DNA of 64,000 nt, from the NCBI GenBank assembly GCA_913055155.1, contig CAJXJR010000009.1:94089-158088 (forward strand), written 5' to 3'. Of this stretch, positions 54,488-61,818 are shown in pieces (the first letter of the stretch is position 1; each line of letters begins with the position of its first letter). This DNA is from an uncultured Erythrobacter sp. (GTDB lineage Bacteria > Pseudomonadota > Alphaproteobacteria > Sphingomonadales > Sphingomonadaceae). Below the pieces are notes generated by a model. It had not been told where the DNA came from. It ran no database searches and saw only the letters and a program-made list of their open reading frames with translations. The position numbers were made by a program, and so were the translations under genes.

Positions 54488-55825
54488 ATGTCTTGCAAGG
54501 ATAACCACGCCGATACCCGTGCCGTTCCCGGCAGCCGCCGCGCGCGGATGGGCCAGTTCGGGCGCCTGGCAGGCGGGCTTGCCGGCGGAATCGTGGCCGA
54601 AGGTGCCCGGCGCCTGGCCGAAGGCAAGCGCCCGCGGCTCGACGAATTGCTGCTGACGCCGGGCAATGTGGCGCGCGTGGCCGATCGCCTCTCGCACCTG
54701 CGCGGCGCGGCGATGAAGCTGGGGCAGATGGTCTCGATGGATGCCGGCGACGTGCTGCCGCCCGAGCTTTCGCAGATCATGGCTCGCTTGCGCGAAAACG
54801 CACATTCCATGCCCCCCAAACAGCTGGAGGCGGTGCTGGCGCAGGACTGGGGCAGCGGCTGGCGGCGGCAGTTCAAGTATTTCAACCCGCGCCCCCTTGC
54901 CGCCGCATCGATCGGCCAGGTGCACCGCGCGATAACGCGCGACGGGCGCGACCTGGCGATCAAGGTGCAGTATCCCGGCGTGCGCGAATCCATCGATGCC
55001 GATGTCGATAACGTCGCCACCCTGCTGCGCGTCTCGAACCTGCTGCCCGACCAACTGGATATCGCGCCGCTGCTGGCAGAAGCCAAGCAGCAGCTGCACG
55101 AAGAGGCCGACTACCAGCGCGAGGCCATGCAGCTGCGGGCCTATGGCACCTTGCTGGAAGGCGAAGGCTATTACCTGGTGCCCGGCTTTCACGAAGACCT
55201 GACCACGACCAACGTGCTGGCGATGGATTTCGTGCCCGGTCGCTCTATCGAAACGCTGGAGGATCAGCCCCAGCACGTGCGCGACGCCATGATGCAGCGG
55301 CTGATTGCCCTCGTCCTGCGTGAGCTGTTCGATTTCGGCCTGATGCAGACCGATCCCAACTTCGCCAACTATCGCGTTTCGGAGGATGGCGAGAGGCTGG
55401 TCCTGCTCGATTTCGGCGCCGCGCGCACCGTCTCGCCGCATGTCGCTCAGAATTACCGTGCGCTGCTGCAGGCGGGCCTTGCCGAAGACCATGATGCAAT
55501 TGCCGAAGCCGCGATTGCCGCGGGCTTCCTCTCGCAGCACGCTGCAGACGCGCATCGCCCGCACCTCGACCGCATCATCGCCACCATCGTGGCAGAGCTT
55601 GCCAAGCCCGGCCCCTTCGACTTCGGCGACCGCGCTTTCGTGCAGACCATTCGCGAGGAAGGCATGGCCATCGCGCAGGACCGCGCGGCATGGCACCTGC
55701 CGCCCGCCGAGATCCTGTTCGTCCAGCGCAAGATCAGCGGCACCGCCCTGCTGGCCGCACGGCTGAAGGCAAAGGTGGACGTGCGCGCGATGGTGGAGGA
55801 AAAGCTGGGCAGCCTGCCCGCCTAA
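54488..55825 (+). CDS. ABC1/AarF (ADCK-like) family protein kinase homologue, 445 aa
   Basis: UbiB-type atypical kinase. KxGQ motif in AAMKLGQMVSMDAGDVLP (about residue 75), the Ala-rich AAASIGQVHRA replacing a P-loop, the Lys of LAIKVQYPGV, MQTDPNFANYRV in the catalytic loop and DFGAARTV as metal motif. The QTDPN catalytic loop is like mitochondrial COQ8. Family members support ubiquinone synthesis, probably by ATP-dependent lipid handling. ATG 54488, divergent from psd. Its stop overlaps the stop of the opposite regulator gene by 3 nt. Confidence 0.88.
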   Translation: MSCKDNHADTRAVPGSRRARMGQFGRLAGGLAGGIVAEGARRLAEGKRPRLDELLLTPGNVARVADRLSHLRGAAMKLGQMVSMDAGDVLPPELSQIMARLRENAHSMPPKQLEAVLAQDWGSGWRRQFKYFNPRPLAAASIGQVHRAITRDGRDLAIKVQYPGVRESIDADVDNVATLLRVSNLLPDQLDIAPLLAEAKQQLHEEADYQREAMQLRAYGTLLEGEGYYLVPGFHEDLTTTNVLAMDFVPGRSIETLEDQPQHVRDAMMQRLIALVLRELFDFGLMQTDPNFANYRVSEDGERLVLLDFGAARTVSPHVAQNYRALLQAGLAEDHDAIAEAAIAAGFLSQHAADAHRPHLDRIIATIVAELAKPGPFDFGDRAFVQTIREEGMAIAQDRAAWHLPPAEILFVQRKISGTALLAARLKAKVDVRAMVEEKLGSLPA

Positions 55826-57222
55826 TCGGCGGAGAAATCGAACGGCACGCCGCTGTCGCGAAAGCGGCTGGGGATCAGTTCGCGCCCCATTGGCGGGGCG
55901 GAGCGGGCGATGCACCTTGGGCGATGGCACAGGCGGCAGGCAACGCCGATCGGGGTCGGCTCGGTGCCTTTCAGTGCTTCTGAGTAGACCAGTCGATCCA
56001 TGTGCTCTGCCGAACAGGCCAGCGCCACGGCACGGGTGACGCTGCGTTCGCCAAAGCGCCCGCCGCCTGCACGCACGGTGCGAGCGATGGAGACGTACCG
56101 CTCCCCGTCCGGCAGTTCGATCATCTGCGCATCGACACGGCCCGGCGTGGCGAACACCTCGTGGATGTTCCAGAGCGGACAGGCCCCGCCATGCCGCGCC
56201 AGCGGGAAGCCTGCGCCGTCCAGCCGTTTGGACACGTTGCCGGCCCGGTCCACCCGCAGGAAGAAGAACGGCACGCCCTCCTCACCCGGTCTTTGCAGGG
56301 TGGTGAGGCGGTGCGCGGCTTGTTCGAAACTGACGGCAAAGCGCGAAGCCAGCGCCTCGACGTCATAACGCAGGTCTTCCGCCGCCTTGCGAAAGGCGCG
56401 GTAGGGCATCAGCAGCGCCGCCGCCCAATACGACTGCAGCGCACGGCGCACCAGCCGCGTGGTATCCTCGCTGTCGAACCGCCCCTCTGCCAGCAGCGCA
56501 TCCATCGAGCTGCCCTGTTCCATGATTGCGATTTGCAGCCCCGCCTGGAAACGCCGCCCCGCGTGGTCGAGCCGTTCGGAGATATGCACCCGACGACGGT
56601 GGTAGTCGTGCCAGCGCGTGCCGCCACGCAGCAGCCCATCGTCCGCCAGCCGCAGGTCCAGCCCATGCTGCTCGCAAATATGATCCTTCATCGCTTCATA
56701 GGTGTTCAGCGTGCGCGCCATTTCGGCAGCACTATCGTCCAGCACCGGGAAGCAATTGCGCCGTGCCGCCAGGAAGGCCCGCGCTTCGGCCACCGGGTCT
56801 GCCCCCGCCTCCCCTGATGCGCCCAGCCGCACCTCCCGCCTTCCCGCCAGCGCCAGCTGTTCCTCGCCAAAGGCGGTGTGCAGGCGCAGCAGCGCCTCGG
56901 CCACGCCGGGGTAGCTGGTGGCGATATCGTCGATATCGAGCGGCTCGATGGCGATATCGGCAAACAGCGGATCGCGCAGCGCAGATTGCAGGCGCGCGGC
57001 GGTTTCATCGGCGTGCTCGTCCGCAAGGTCAGCCACGTCGATGCGATAGGTGGTCGCCAACTTGAGCAGCATTTCCGCGGTGACGGGACGCTGGTTGCGC
57101 TCCATCAGCGCGATATAGCTGGCCGAGATATCGAGGTCGGCGGCCATGTTGGCCTGGGTCAGCCCCATTTCACGGCGCAATTTCTTCAGGCGAGGACCGA
57201 GGTAGAGAGTCTTGGCGGCCAT
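55822..57222 (-). CDS. XRE-family regulator of the ScfR/RamB type, 466 aa
   Basis: An N-terminal helix-turn-helix (LKKLRREMGLTQANMAADLDISASYIALMERNQRPV, residues about 12-47) is joined to a middle ImmA/IrrE-like domain (HYHRRRVHISERLDHAGRRF area) and a C-terminal DUF2083 domain with a Cys motif (VACRLCHRPRCIARS). This architecture belongs to ScfR/RamB/PrpR regulators of acetate, propionate and glyoxylate metabolism, which sense short-chain acyl-CoA. It is divergent from aceA, so aceA is the likely target. ATG 57222 has GGAG 6 nt upstream; the frame is open further. Confidence 0.88.
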   Translation of the reverse strand: MAAKTLYLGPRLKKLRREMGLTQANMAADLDISASYIALMERNQRPVTAEMLLKLATTYRIDVADLADEHADETAARLQSALRDPLFADIAIEPLDIDDIATSYPGVAEALLRLHTAFGEEQLALAGRREVRLGASGEAGADPVAEARAFLAARRNCFPVLDDSAAEMARTLNTYEAMKDHICEQHGLDLRLADDGLLRGGTRWHDYHRRRVHISERLDHAGRRFQAGLQIAIMEQGSSMDALLAEGRFDSEDTTRLVRRALQSYWAAALLMPYRAFRKAAEDLRYDVEALASRFAVSFEQAAHRLTTLQRPGEEGVPFFFLRVDRAGNVSKRLDGAGFPLARHGGACPLWNIHEVFATPGRVDAQMIELPDGERYVSIARTVRAGGGRFGERSVTRAVALACSAEHMDRLVYSEALKGTEPTPIGVACRLCHRPRCIARSAPPMGRELIPSRFRDSGVPFDFSAD

Positions 57223-57253
57223 GCTCGGCTCCATGCAAAGTGTGCTTGTTTAC

Positions 57254-57280
57254 AACTTTACACGCAAATTCTGTAAAGTT
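57254..57280. promoter_or_regulatory. Inverted repeat between the regulator and aceA, likely operator
   Basis: AACTTTACA (57254-57262) and TGTAAAGTT (57272-57280) are perfect 9-bp inverted repeats separated by 9 nt. The repeat is 32 nt upstream of the regulator ATG and about 100 nt upstream of the aceA ATG. A second small dyad, TTGT/ACAA, lies on its left flank at about 57247-57256. RamB-type regulators bind short AT-rich motifs near aceA and aceB, so this is the best candidate operator for the regulator next door. Confidence 0.6.
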
Positions 57281-57379
57281 CGACAACATTACACCGAAAG
57301 GCGCGACGGGCGCATTTCCGGGTGCCAGGAACGGGGCAAGCCAATCACCCGCCCAAATACCCGCAAGGACACCCGACCC

Positions 57380-58972
57380 ATGACCTATTTCGAAGAAATC
57401 CACCGCCAGACCGGCATCAAGCACCGCCACGGTGCCGACTGGCAGGGTATCGACCCCGAATTCGCCGCGCGCCTGCGCACGCAGAACCGCTTCCAGACCG
57501 GTCTCGATATCGCGCGCCACACGGCCAGGGTCATGCGCGCCGACATGGACGCCTATGACAAGAACCCGGCCCAATACACCCAGTCGCTGGGTTGCTGGCA
57601 CGGCTTCATCGGCCAGCAGAAGATGATCTCCATCAAGAAGCACTTCGGCACCACCAAGGGCCGCTACCTCTACCTCTCTGGCTGGATGGTCGCCGCCCTG
57701 CGCAGCGAGTTCGGCCCCCTGCCCGACCAGTCGATGCACGAGAAGACCAGCGTTCCAGCGCTGATCGAGGAGCTCTACACCTTCCTGCGCCAGGCCGATG
57801 CCCGCGAACTGGGCGTCCTGTTCTGTGATCTGGACAAGGCCCGCGAAGCAGGGGACGAAGCCGCTGCCGCCCGCGCGCAGCAGGCCATCGACAACCATGA
57901 AACGCATGTCGTGCCGATCATCGCCGATATCGATGCCGGTTTCGGCAATGCCGAGGCGACATACCTGCTCGCCCGCAAGATGATCGAGGCCGGTGCATGT
58001 GCCCTGCAGATCGAGAACCAGGTGTCCGACGAAAAGCAATGCGGCCACCAGGACGGCAAGGTTACCGTGCCGCACGAGGACTTCCTGCAGAAGATCCGCG
58101 CGATCCGCTATGCCTTCCTCGAACTTGGCGTGCCCGAAGGCGTGATTGTCGCCCGCACCGACAGCCTTGGCGCCGGCCTGACCAAGCAGATCGCTTTCAG
58201 CCGCGAACCGGGTGACCTGGGCGACCAGTACAACCGCTTCCTCGATTGCGAGGTGGTGGAAGGCATTGGCCAGAAGGGCGACGTGCTGATGAACCGCGAC
58301 GGATTGCTGATGCGCCCCAAGCGCCTGCCATCCAACCTGTTCCAGTTCCGCCCCGGCACGGGAGAGGACCGCTGCGTACTCGACTGCATCACTGCGCTGC
58401 AGAACGGTGCCGACATGCTGTGGATCGAGACGGAGAAGCCACACATCGAACAGATCGCCGGCATGGTGGACCGCATTCGCGAAGTCGTGCCGAACGCGAA
58501 GCTCGTCTACAACAACTCGCCCAGTTTCAACTGGACGCTGAACTTCCGCCAGCAGGTGTACGACGCCTGGGCAGAAGAAGGCCGCGACCTGTCGCTGTAC
58601 GAGCGCGAACAGCTGATGAGCCAGCACTACGACGACAGCGAGCTGGCGATCGAGGCTGACGAGAAGATCCGCACCTTCCAGCGCGACGCTGCCAAGCGGG
58701 CGGGTATCTTCCACCACCTGATCACGTTGCCGACCTACCACACCGCTGCGCTCAGCACCGACAACCTCGCCAGGCGCTACTTCGGCGAGGAGGGGATGCT
58801 CGGCTACGTCAAGCAGGTGCAGCGCGAGGAAATCCGCCAGGGCATCGCCTGCGTGAAGCACCAGAACATGGCCGGTTCCGATATCGGGGACGACCACAAG
58901 GAAGCCTTCGCCGGCGAAGCAGCCCTGAAGGCTGGCGGCGAGAACAACACCATGAACCAGTTTGCAGCGTAA
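57380..58972 (+). CDS. aceA: Isocitrate lyase, 530 aa
   Basis: First enzyme of the glyoxylate shunt: isocitrate to glyoxylate plus succinate. The active-site Cys is in SDEKQCGHQDGK, the form seen in the long (about 530-residue) proteobacterial type; GWMVAALRSEFGP and YNNSPSFNW are conserved substrate loops. ATG 57380 is the first in a well-matched frame. It is followed 61 nt downstream by a 51-residue gene, and then glcB. The upstream 157 bp to the regulator carries the inverted repeat. Confidence 0.96.
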   Translation: MTYFEEIHRQTGIKHRHGADWQGIDPEFAARLRTQNRFQTGLDIARHTARVMRADMDAYDKNPAQYTQSLGCWHGFIGQQKMISIKKHFGTTKGRYLYLSGWMVAALRSEFGPLPDQSMHEKTSVPALIEELYTFLRQADARELGVLFCDLDKAREAGDEAAAARAQQAIDNHETHVVPIIADIDAGFGNAEATYLLARKMIEAGACALQIENQVSDEKQCGHQDGKVTVPHEDFLQKIRAIRYAFLELGVPEGVIVARTDSLGAGLTKQIAFSREPGDLGDQYNRFLDCEVVEGIGQKGDVLMNRDGLLMRPKRLPSNLFQFRPGTGEDRCVLDCITALQNGADMLWIETEKPHIEQIAGMVDRIREVVPNAKLVYNNSPSFNWTLNFRQQVYDAWAEEGRDLSLYEREQLMSQHYDDSELAIEADEKIRTFQRDAAKRAGIFHHLITLPTYHTAALSTDNLARRYFGEEGMLGYVKQVQREEIRQGIACVKHQNMAGSDIGDDHKEAFAGEAALKAGGENNTMNQFAA

Positions 58973-59033
58973 ACGCTGCGGGGAACCAGTTTGCCGCGTA
59001 AGTCGGCGCATAGCGAAGAAGGAGAAGTGAAAA

Positions 59034-59189
59034 ATGGCACAACCGACAATGGCTCGTCCGGTCTTCTCGACCGAGGATTTCGGCCTGATCCGCAATGCGC
59101 TGGCCGTCGCCATCCGCAACGGTGAAGACAGCGCCGAAACGCGCAAGCTGGTGAACCTGCACCACCGCCTGGGACGGTTCGCCCGATGA
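59034..59189 (+). CDS. Small conserved-looking protein between aceA and glcB, 51 aa
   Basis: ATG 59034 is preceded by AAGGAGAAG, a very strong ribosome site. The translation begins MAQPTMARPVFSTEDFGLI and is basic and helical, ending VNLHHRLGRFAR. Its stop overlaps the glcB ATG (ATGA, 59186-59189), so it is translated together with malate synthase. The codon pattern is like its neighbours. No family is recognised. Location between the two glyoxylate enzymes suggests a small partner or regulator; not shown. Confidence 0.75.
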   Translation: MAQPTMARPVFSTEDFGLIRNALAVAIRNGEDSAETRKLVNLHHRLGRFAR

Positions 59190-61336
59190 CCAAGGCCACG
59201 CTTCGCCAGCCGGAGCAAGGCGAAGACACCTCCCCGCGCGACGGTTTTGTCCGCCGCGCGGGCTTGGCCGTCGATCCGGTGCTGGCCATGTTCATCGAGA
59301 GAGAGGCCCTGCCCGGCACCGGCATCGGTGCGGATCGCTTCTGGTCCGGCCTTGCCGCCCTGGCCGAACGCTTCACCCCGCAGAACCGCGCGCTACTTGA
59401 ACGGCGCGAAGACCTGCAGCGGGAAATCGACGACTGGCACCGCGCCAACCCCGATGCGGGCATCGGCGTGCCGCCACGCATGTTGGCTGCAGTGGGCTAC
59501 CTGGTGCCGGAACCTGCGCCCTTCACCATCGGCACGCAGAACGTCGATCCCGAAATCGCGCAGGTTGCGGGGCCGCAACTGGTGGTCCCCGCACTCAACG
59601 CCCGCTTCGTGCTCAACGCCGTAAACGCGCGCTGGGGCAGCCTGTACGATGCGCTTTACGGCACCGATGCGCTGGACGGCACCGTGCCGTCTGGTCCCGG
59701 CTTCGACGCGGCACGCGGCGCACAGGTGATCGCCTGGGCCAAGGGCTTCCTCGACGACGTGGTGCCGCTAGCCTCGGGCCGATGGGCGGACTGGACCGGC
59801 GGCCTGCCTGACCTTGCCGACCCGGACCAGCTGATCGGCACCGCAGGCGACAACCTGCTGCTGCGCCACAACGGCCTGCATATCGAGATCGTGATGGATC
59901 CCGCACACGCCATCGGCAGCATCGATCCCGCCGGGATTGCCGATATCCGGCTCGAATCCGCGCTCTCGACCATCGTCGACCTCGAAGACTCGGTCGCCGC
60001 CGTGGATGCGCAGGACAAGGTCGCTGCATACCGCAACTGGCTGGGTGCGCTGCGCGGCGATCTCGTCGCCAGCTTCACCAAGGGTGACAGCAAGGTGGTG
60101 CGCACCGCCAACCCGGATCGCACCTGGCGCGACATGCATGGCGACGAGCACACCCTGTACAGCCGCAGCCTGCTGCTGGTGCGCAATGTCGGCCACCTGA
60201 TGACGACGCCTGCCGTGCGCTTGCCTTCGGGCGAGGAGATGTTCGAAGGGCTGCTCGATGCAGCCGTCACCGCGCTGATCGGCCTGCACGACTTGAAAGG
60301 CCTCGGCCGACTGCGCAACAGCCGTGCCGGCTCCATCTACGTGGTGAAGCCCAAGATGCACGGGCCGGAGGAATGCGCCTTTGCCGACAGCCTTTTTGCC
60401 GCCGTCGAGGACATGCTCGACCTACCGCGCAACACCATCAAGCTGGGCGTGATGGACGAGGAAAGGCGCACCAGTGCCAACCTTGCCGCCTGCATCCATG
60501 CGGTGAAGGACCGGGTGTTCTTCATCAACACCGGCTTCCTCGATCGCACGGGGGACGAGATCCACACCTCGATGCTTGCCGGGCCCATGCTGCGCAAGGC
60601 CGACATCAAGCGGGCGGAATGGATCGCCGCCTACGAGGATCGCAACGTCCAGATCGGGCTTGCCTGCGGCTTTGCCGGCCGCGCGCAGATCGGCAAGGGC
60701 ATGTGGGCCGCGCCCGATGCCATGAACGCCATGCTGGCGGAGAAGGTCGGCCACCCGCTGAGCGGTGCAAGCACCGCCTGGGTGCCCTCCCCCACTGCCG
60801 CAACGCTGCACGCCACGCACTACCACCGGTGCGACGTGTCCGAACGCCAGCGCGAGCGCATGGCCGAGCCGGTGATGCCGGTGGAAAAACTGCTTACCGT
60901 GCCGCTGGCGGAGGATGTCAACTGGACGCGCGAGGAGGTGCAGGCAGAGCTCGACAACAACGTGCAGGGCATCCTTGGCTACATGGTCCGCTGGATCGAC
61001 GCCGGTATCGGCTGTTCCAAGGTGCCCGACATCAACGACGTGGGCCTGATGGAAGACCGCGCAACGCTGCGCATTTCCAGCCAGCACGTGGCCAACTGGT
61101 TGCAGCACGGCATTATCGACAGGTTGATGATCAACGAGACGCTGCACCGCATGGCCGCCAAGGTAGACGCGCAGAATGCGGGCGACCCGAGCTATCGCCC
61201 GATGACGGTCAACGAACGCCAGTCCATCGCCCTGAACGCCGCACGCGAACTGATCGTGGCGGGCGCACGTCAGCCTTCAGCCTATACCGAGCCGATTCTG
61301 CATCGCGCGCGGGCGCTGGCCAAGCTGCGCGACTGA
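59186..61336 (+). CDS. glcB: Malate synthase G, 716 aa
   Basis: Condenses glyoxylate with acetyl-CoA to malate, completing the shunt. Length 716 and the TIVDLEDSVAAVD, GSIYVVKPKMHGPEECAF, and GVMDEERRTSANL blocks are typical of the single-chain G form. The catalytic Asp region (near residue 610-620, DVNWTREEV) and the C-terminal HGI-type segment NWLQHGIIDRLMINETLHRMA follow. ATG 59186 overlaps the small gene. A hairpin terminator lies 20 nt downstream. Confidence 0.96.
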   Translation: MTKATLRQPEQGEDTSPRDGFVRRAGLAVDPVLAMFIEREALPGTGIGADRFWSGLAALAERFTPQNRALLERREDLQREIDDWHRANPDAGIGVPPRMLAAVGYLVPEPAPFTIGTQNVDPEIAQVAGPQLVVPALNARFVLNAVNARWGSLYDALYGTDALDGTVPSGPGFDAARGAQVIAWAKGFLDDVVPLASGRWADWTGGLPDLADPDQLIGTAGDNLLLRHNGLHIEIVMDPAHAIGSIDPAGIADIRLESALSTIVDLEDSVAAVDAQDKVAAYRNWLGALRGDLVASFTKGDSKVVRTANPDRTWRDMHGDEHTLYSRSLLLVRNVGHLMTTPAVRLPSGEEMFEGLLDAAVTALIGLHDLKGLGRLRNSRAGSIYVVKPKMHGPEECAFADSLFAAVEDMLDLPRNTIKLGVMDEERRTSANLAACIHAVKDRVFFINTGFLDRTGDEIHTSMLAGPMLRKADIKRAEWIAAYEDRNVQIGLACGFAGRAQIGKGMWAAPDAMNAMLAEKVGHPLSGASTAWVPSPTAATLHATHYHRCDVSERQRERMAEPVMPVEKLLTVPLAEDVNWTREEVQAELDNNVQGILGYMVRWIDAGIGCSKVPDINDVGLMEDRATLRISSQHVANWLQHGIIDRLMINETLHRMAAKVDAQNAGDPSYRPMTVNERQSIALNAARELIVAGARQPSAYTEPILHRARALAKLRD

Positions 61337-61356
61337 TAACAGGCTGGAGAGGGGAG

Positions 61357-61394
61357 CGGCCGTCGCGGCGAAAGCTGCGGCGGTCGTTCTTCAT
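61357..61394 (+). terminator. Hairpin terminator after glcB
   Basis: CGGCCGTCGCGGC and GCTGCGGCGGTCG form a 13-bp stem (three G-T pairs) around a GAAA tetraloop, followed by TTCTTCATT. It ends the aceA-small-glcB transcript. The T-tract is interrupted by C, so strength is moderate. Confidence 0.75.
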
Positions 61395-61818
61395 TGGGGG
61401 CTTGCGGCGGTGGTGGCAGGGCTTGAATAGAACCCAGTCCCTAGACGTTTGATATATTTTGATTGTTTTTCAGGTTTTCAAAATCCCCCCACACTCTCCC
61501 CCACGTTTGGGCAGGGCGCGCCGTCTCTGACGGCTATTTGATTCTATTTTAGAAACCCTCGCGCGCGCGGGAAAAACTGGCTTTGCGATTTAATCAGCTA
61601 GCGGCTCCGGTTTCCCCTAAGATCGTCCCAAGGATTTGCCCCGCCCCCGTCGTGCTAGCTATAGCTAGTAGGTTCGCGCCCGCGCAGAATGGTCAAAAAA
61701 CGAATGGCTTTGCATGTCGGCTCTTAGGCCAAAGTGTCCCTGGTCATTAAGGCAGAAAGTGGGTGGAAAGCGGACATTTAGTACGTCATCGGAAGCGACC
61801 TGGAGGCTTGAATCCCCT
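61395..61818. other. Non-coding region of lower GC, no gene seen
   Basis: This stretch of 424 bp has runs such as a 19-nt AT-rich start (TTTGATATATTTTGATTG at 61448), C-runs, and a perfect 14-bp palindrome CTAGCTATAGCTAG at 61655-61668. Neither strand has a credible reading frame. It is more A/T-rich than the rest of the window and lies between glcB and a likely accessory gene, so it may be a junction. A promoter for the minus-strand gene does not sit here, since that gene starts at 63846. Confidence 0.6.

Noticed and set aside
57170..59218. 682-codon minus-strand frame opposite aceA
   Set aside because: Antisense to isocitrate lyase; composition is that of a reverse-strand shadow.
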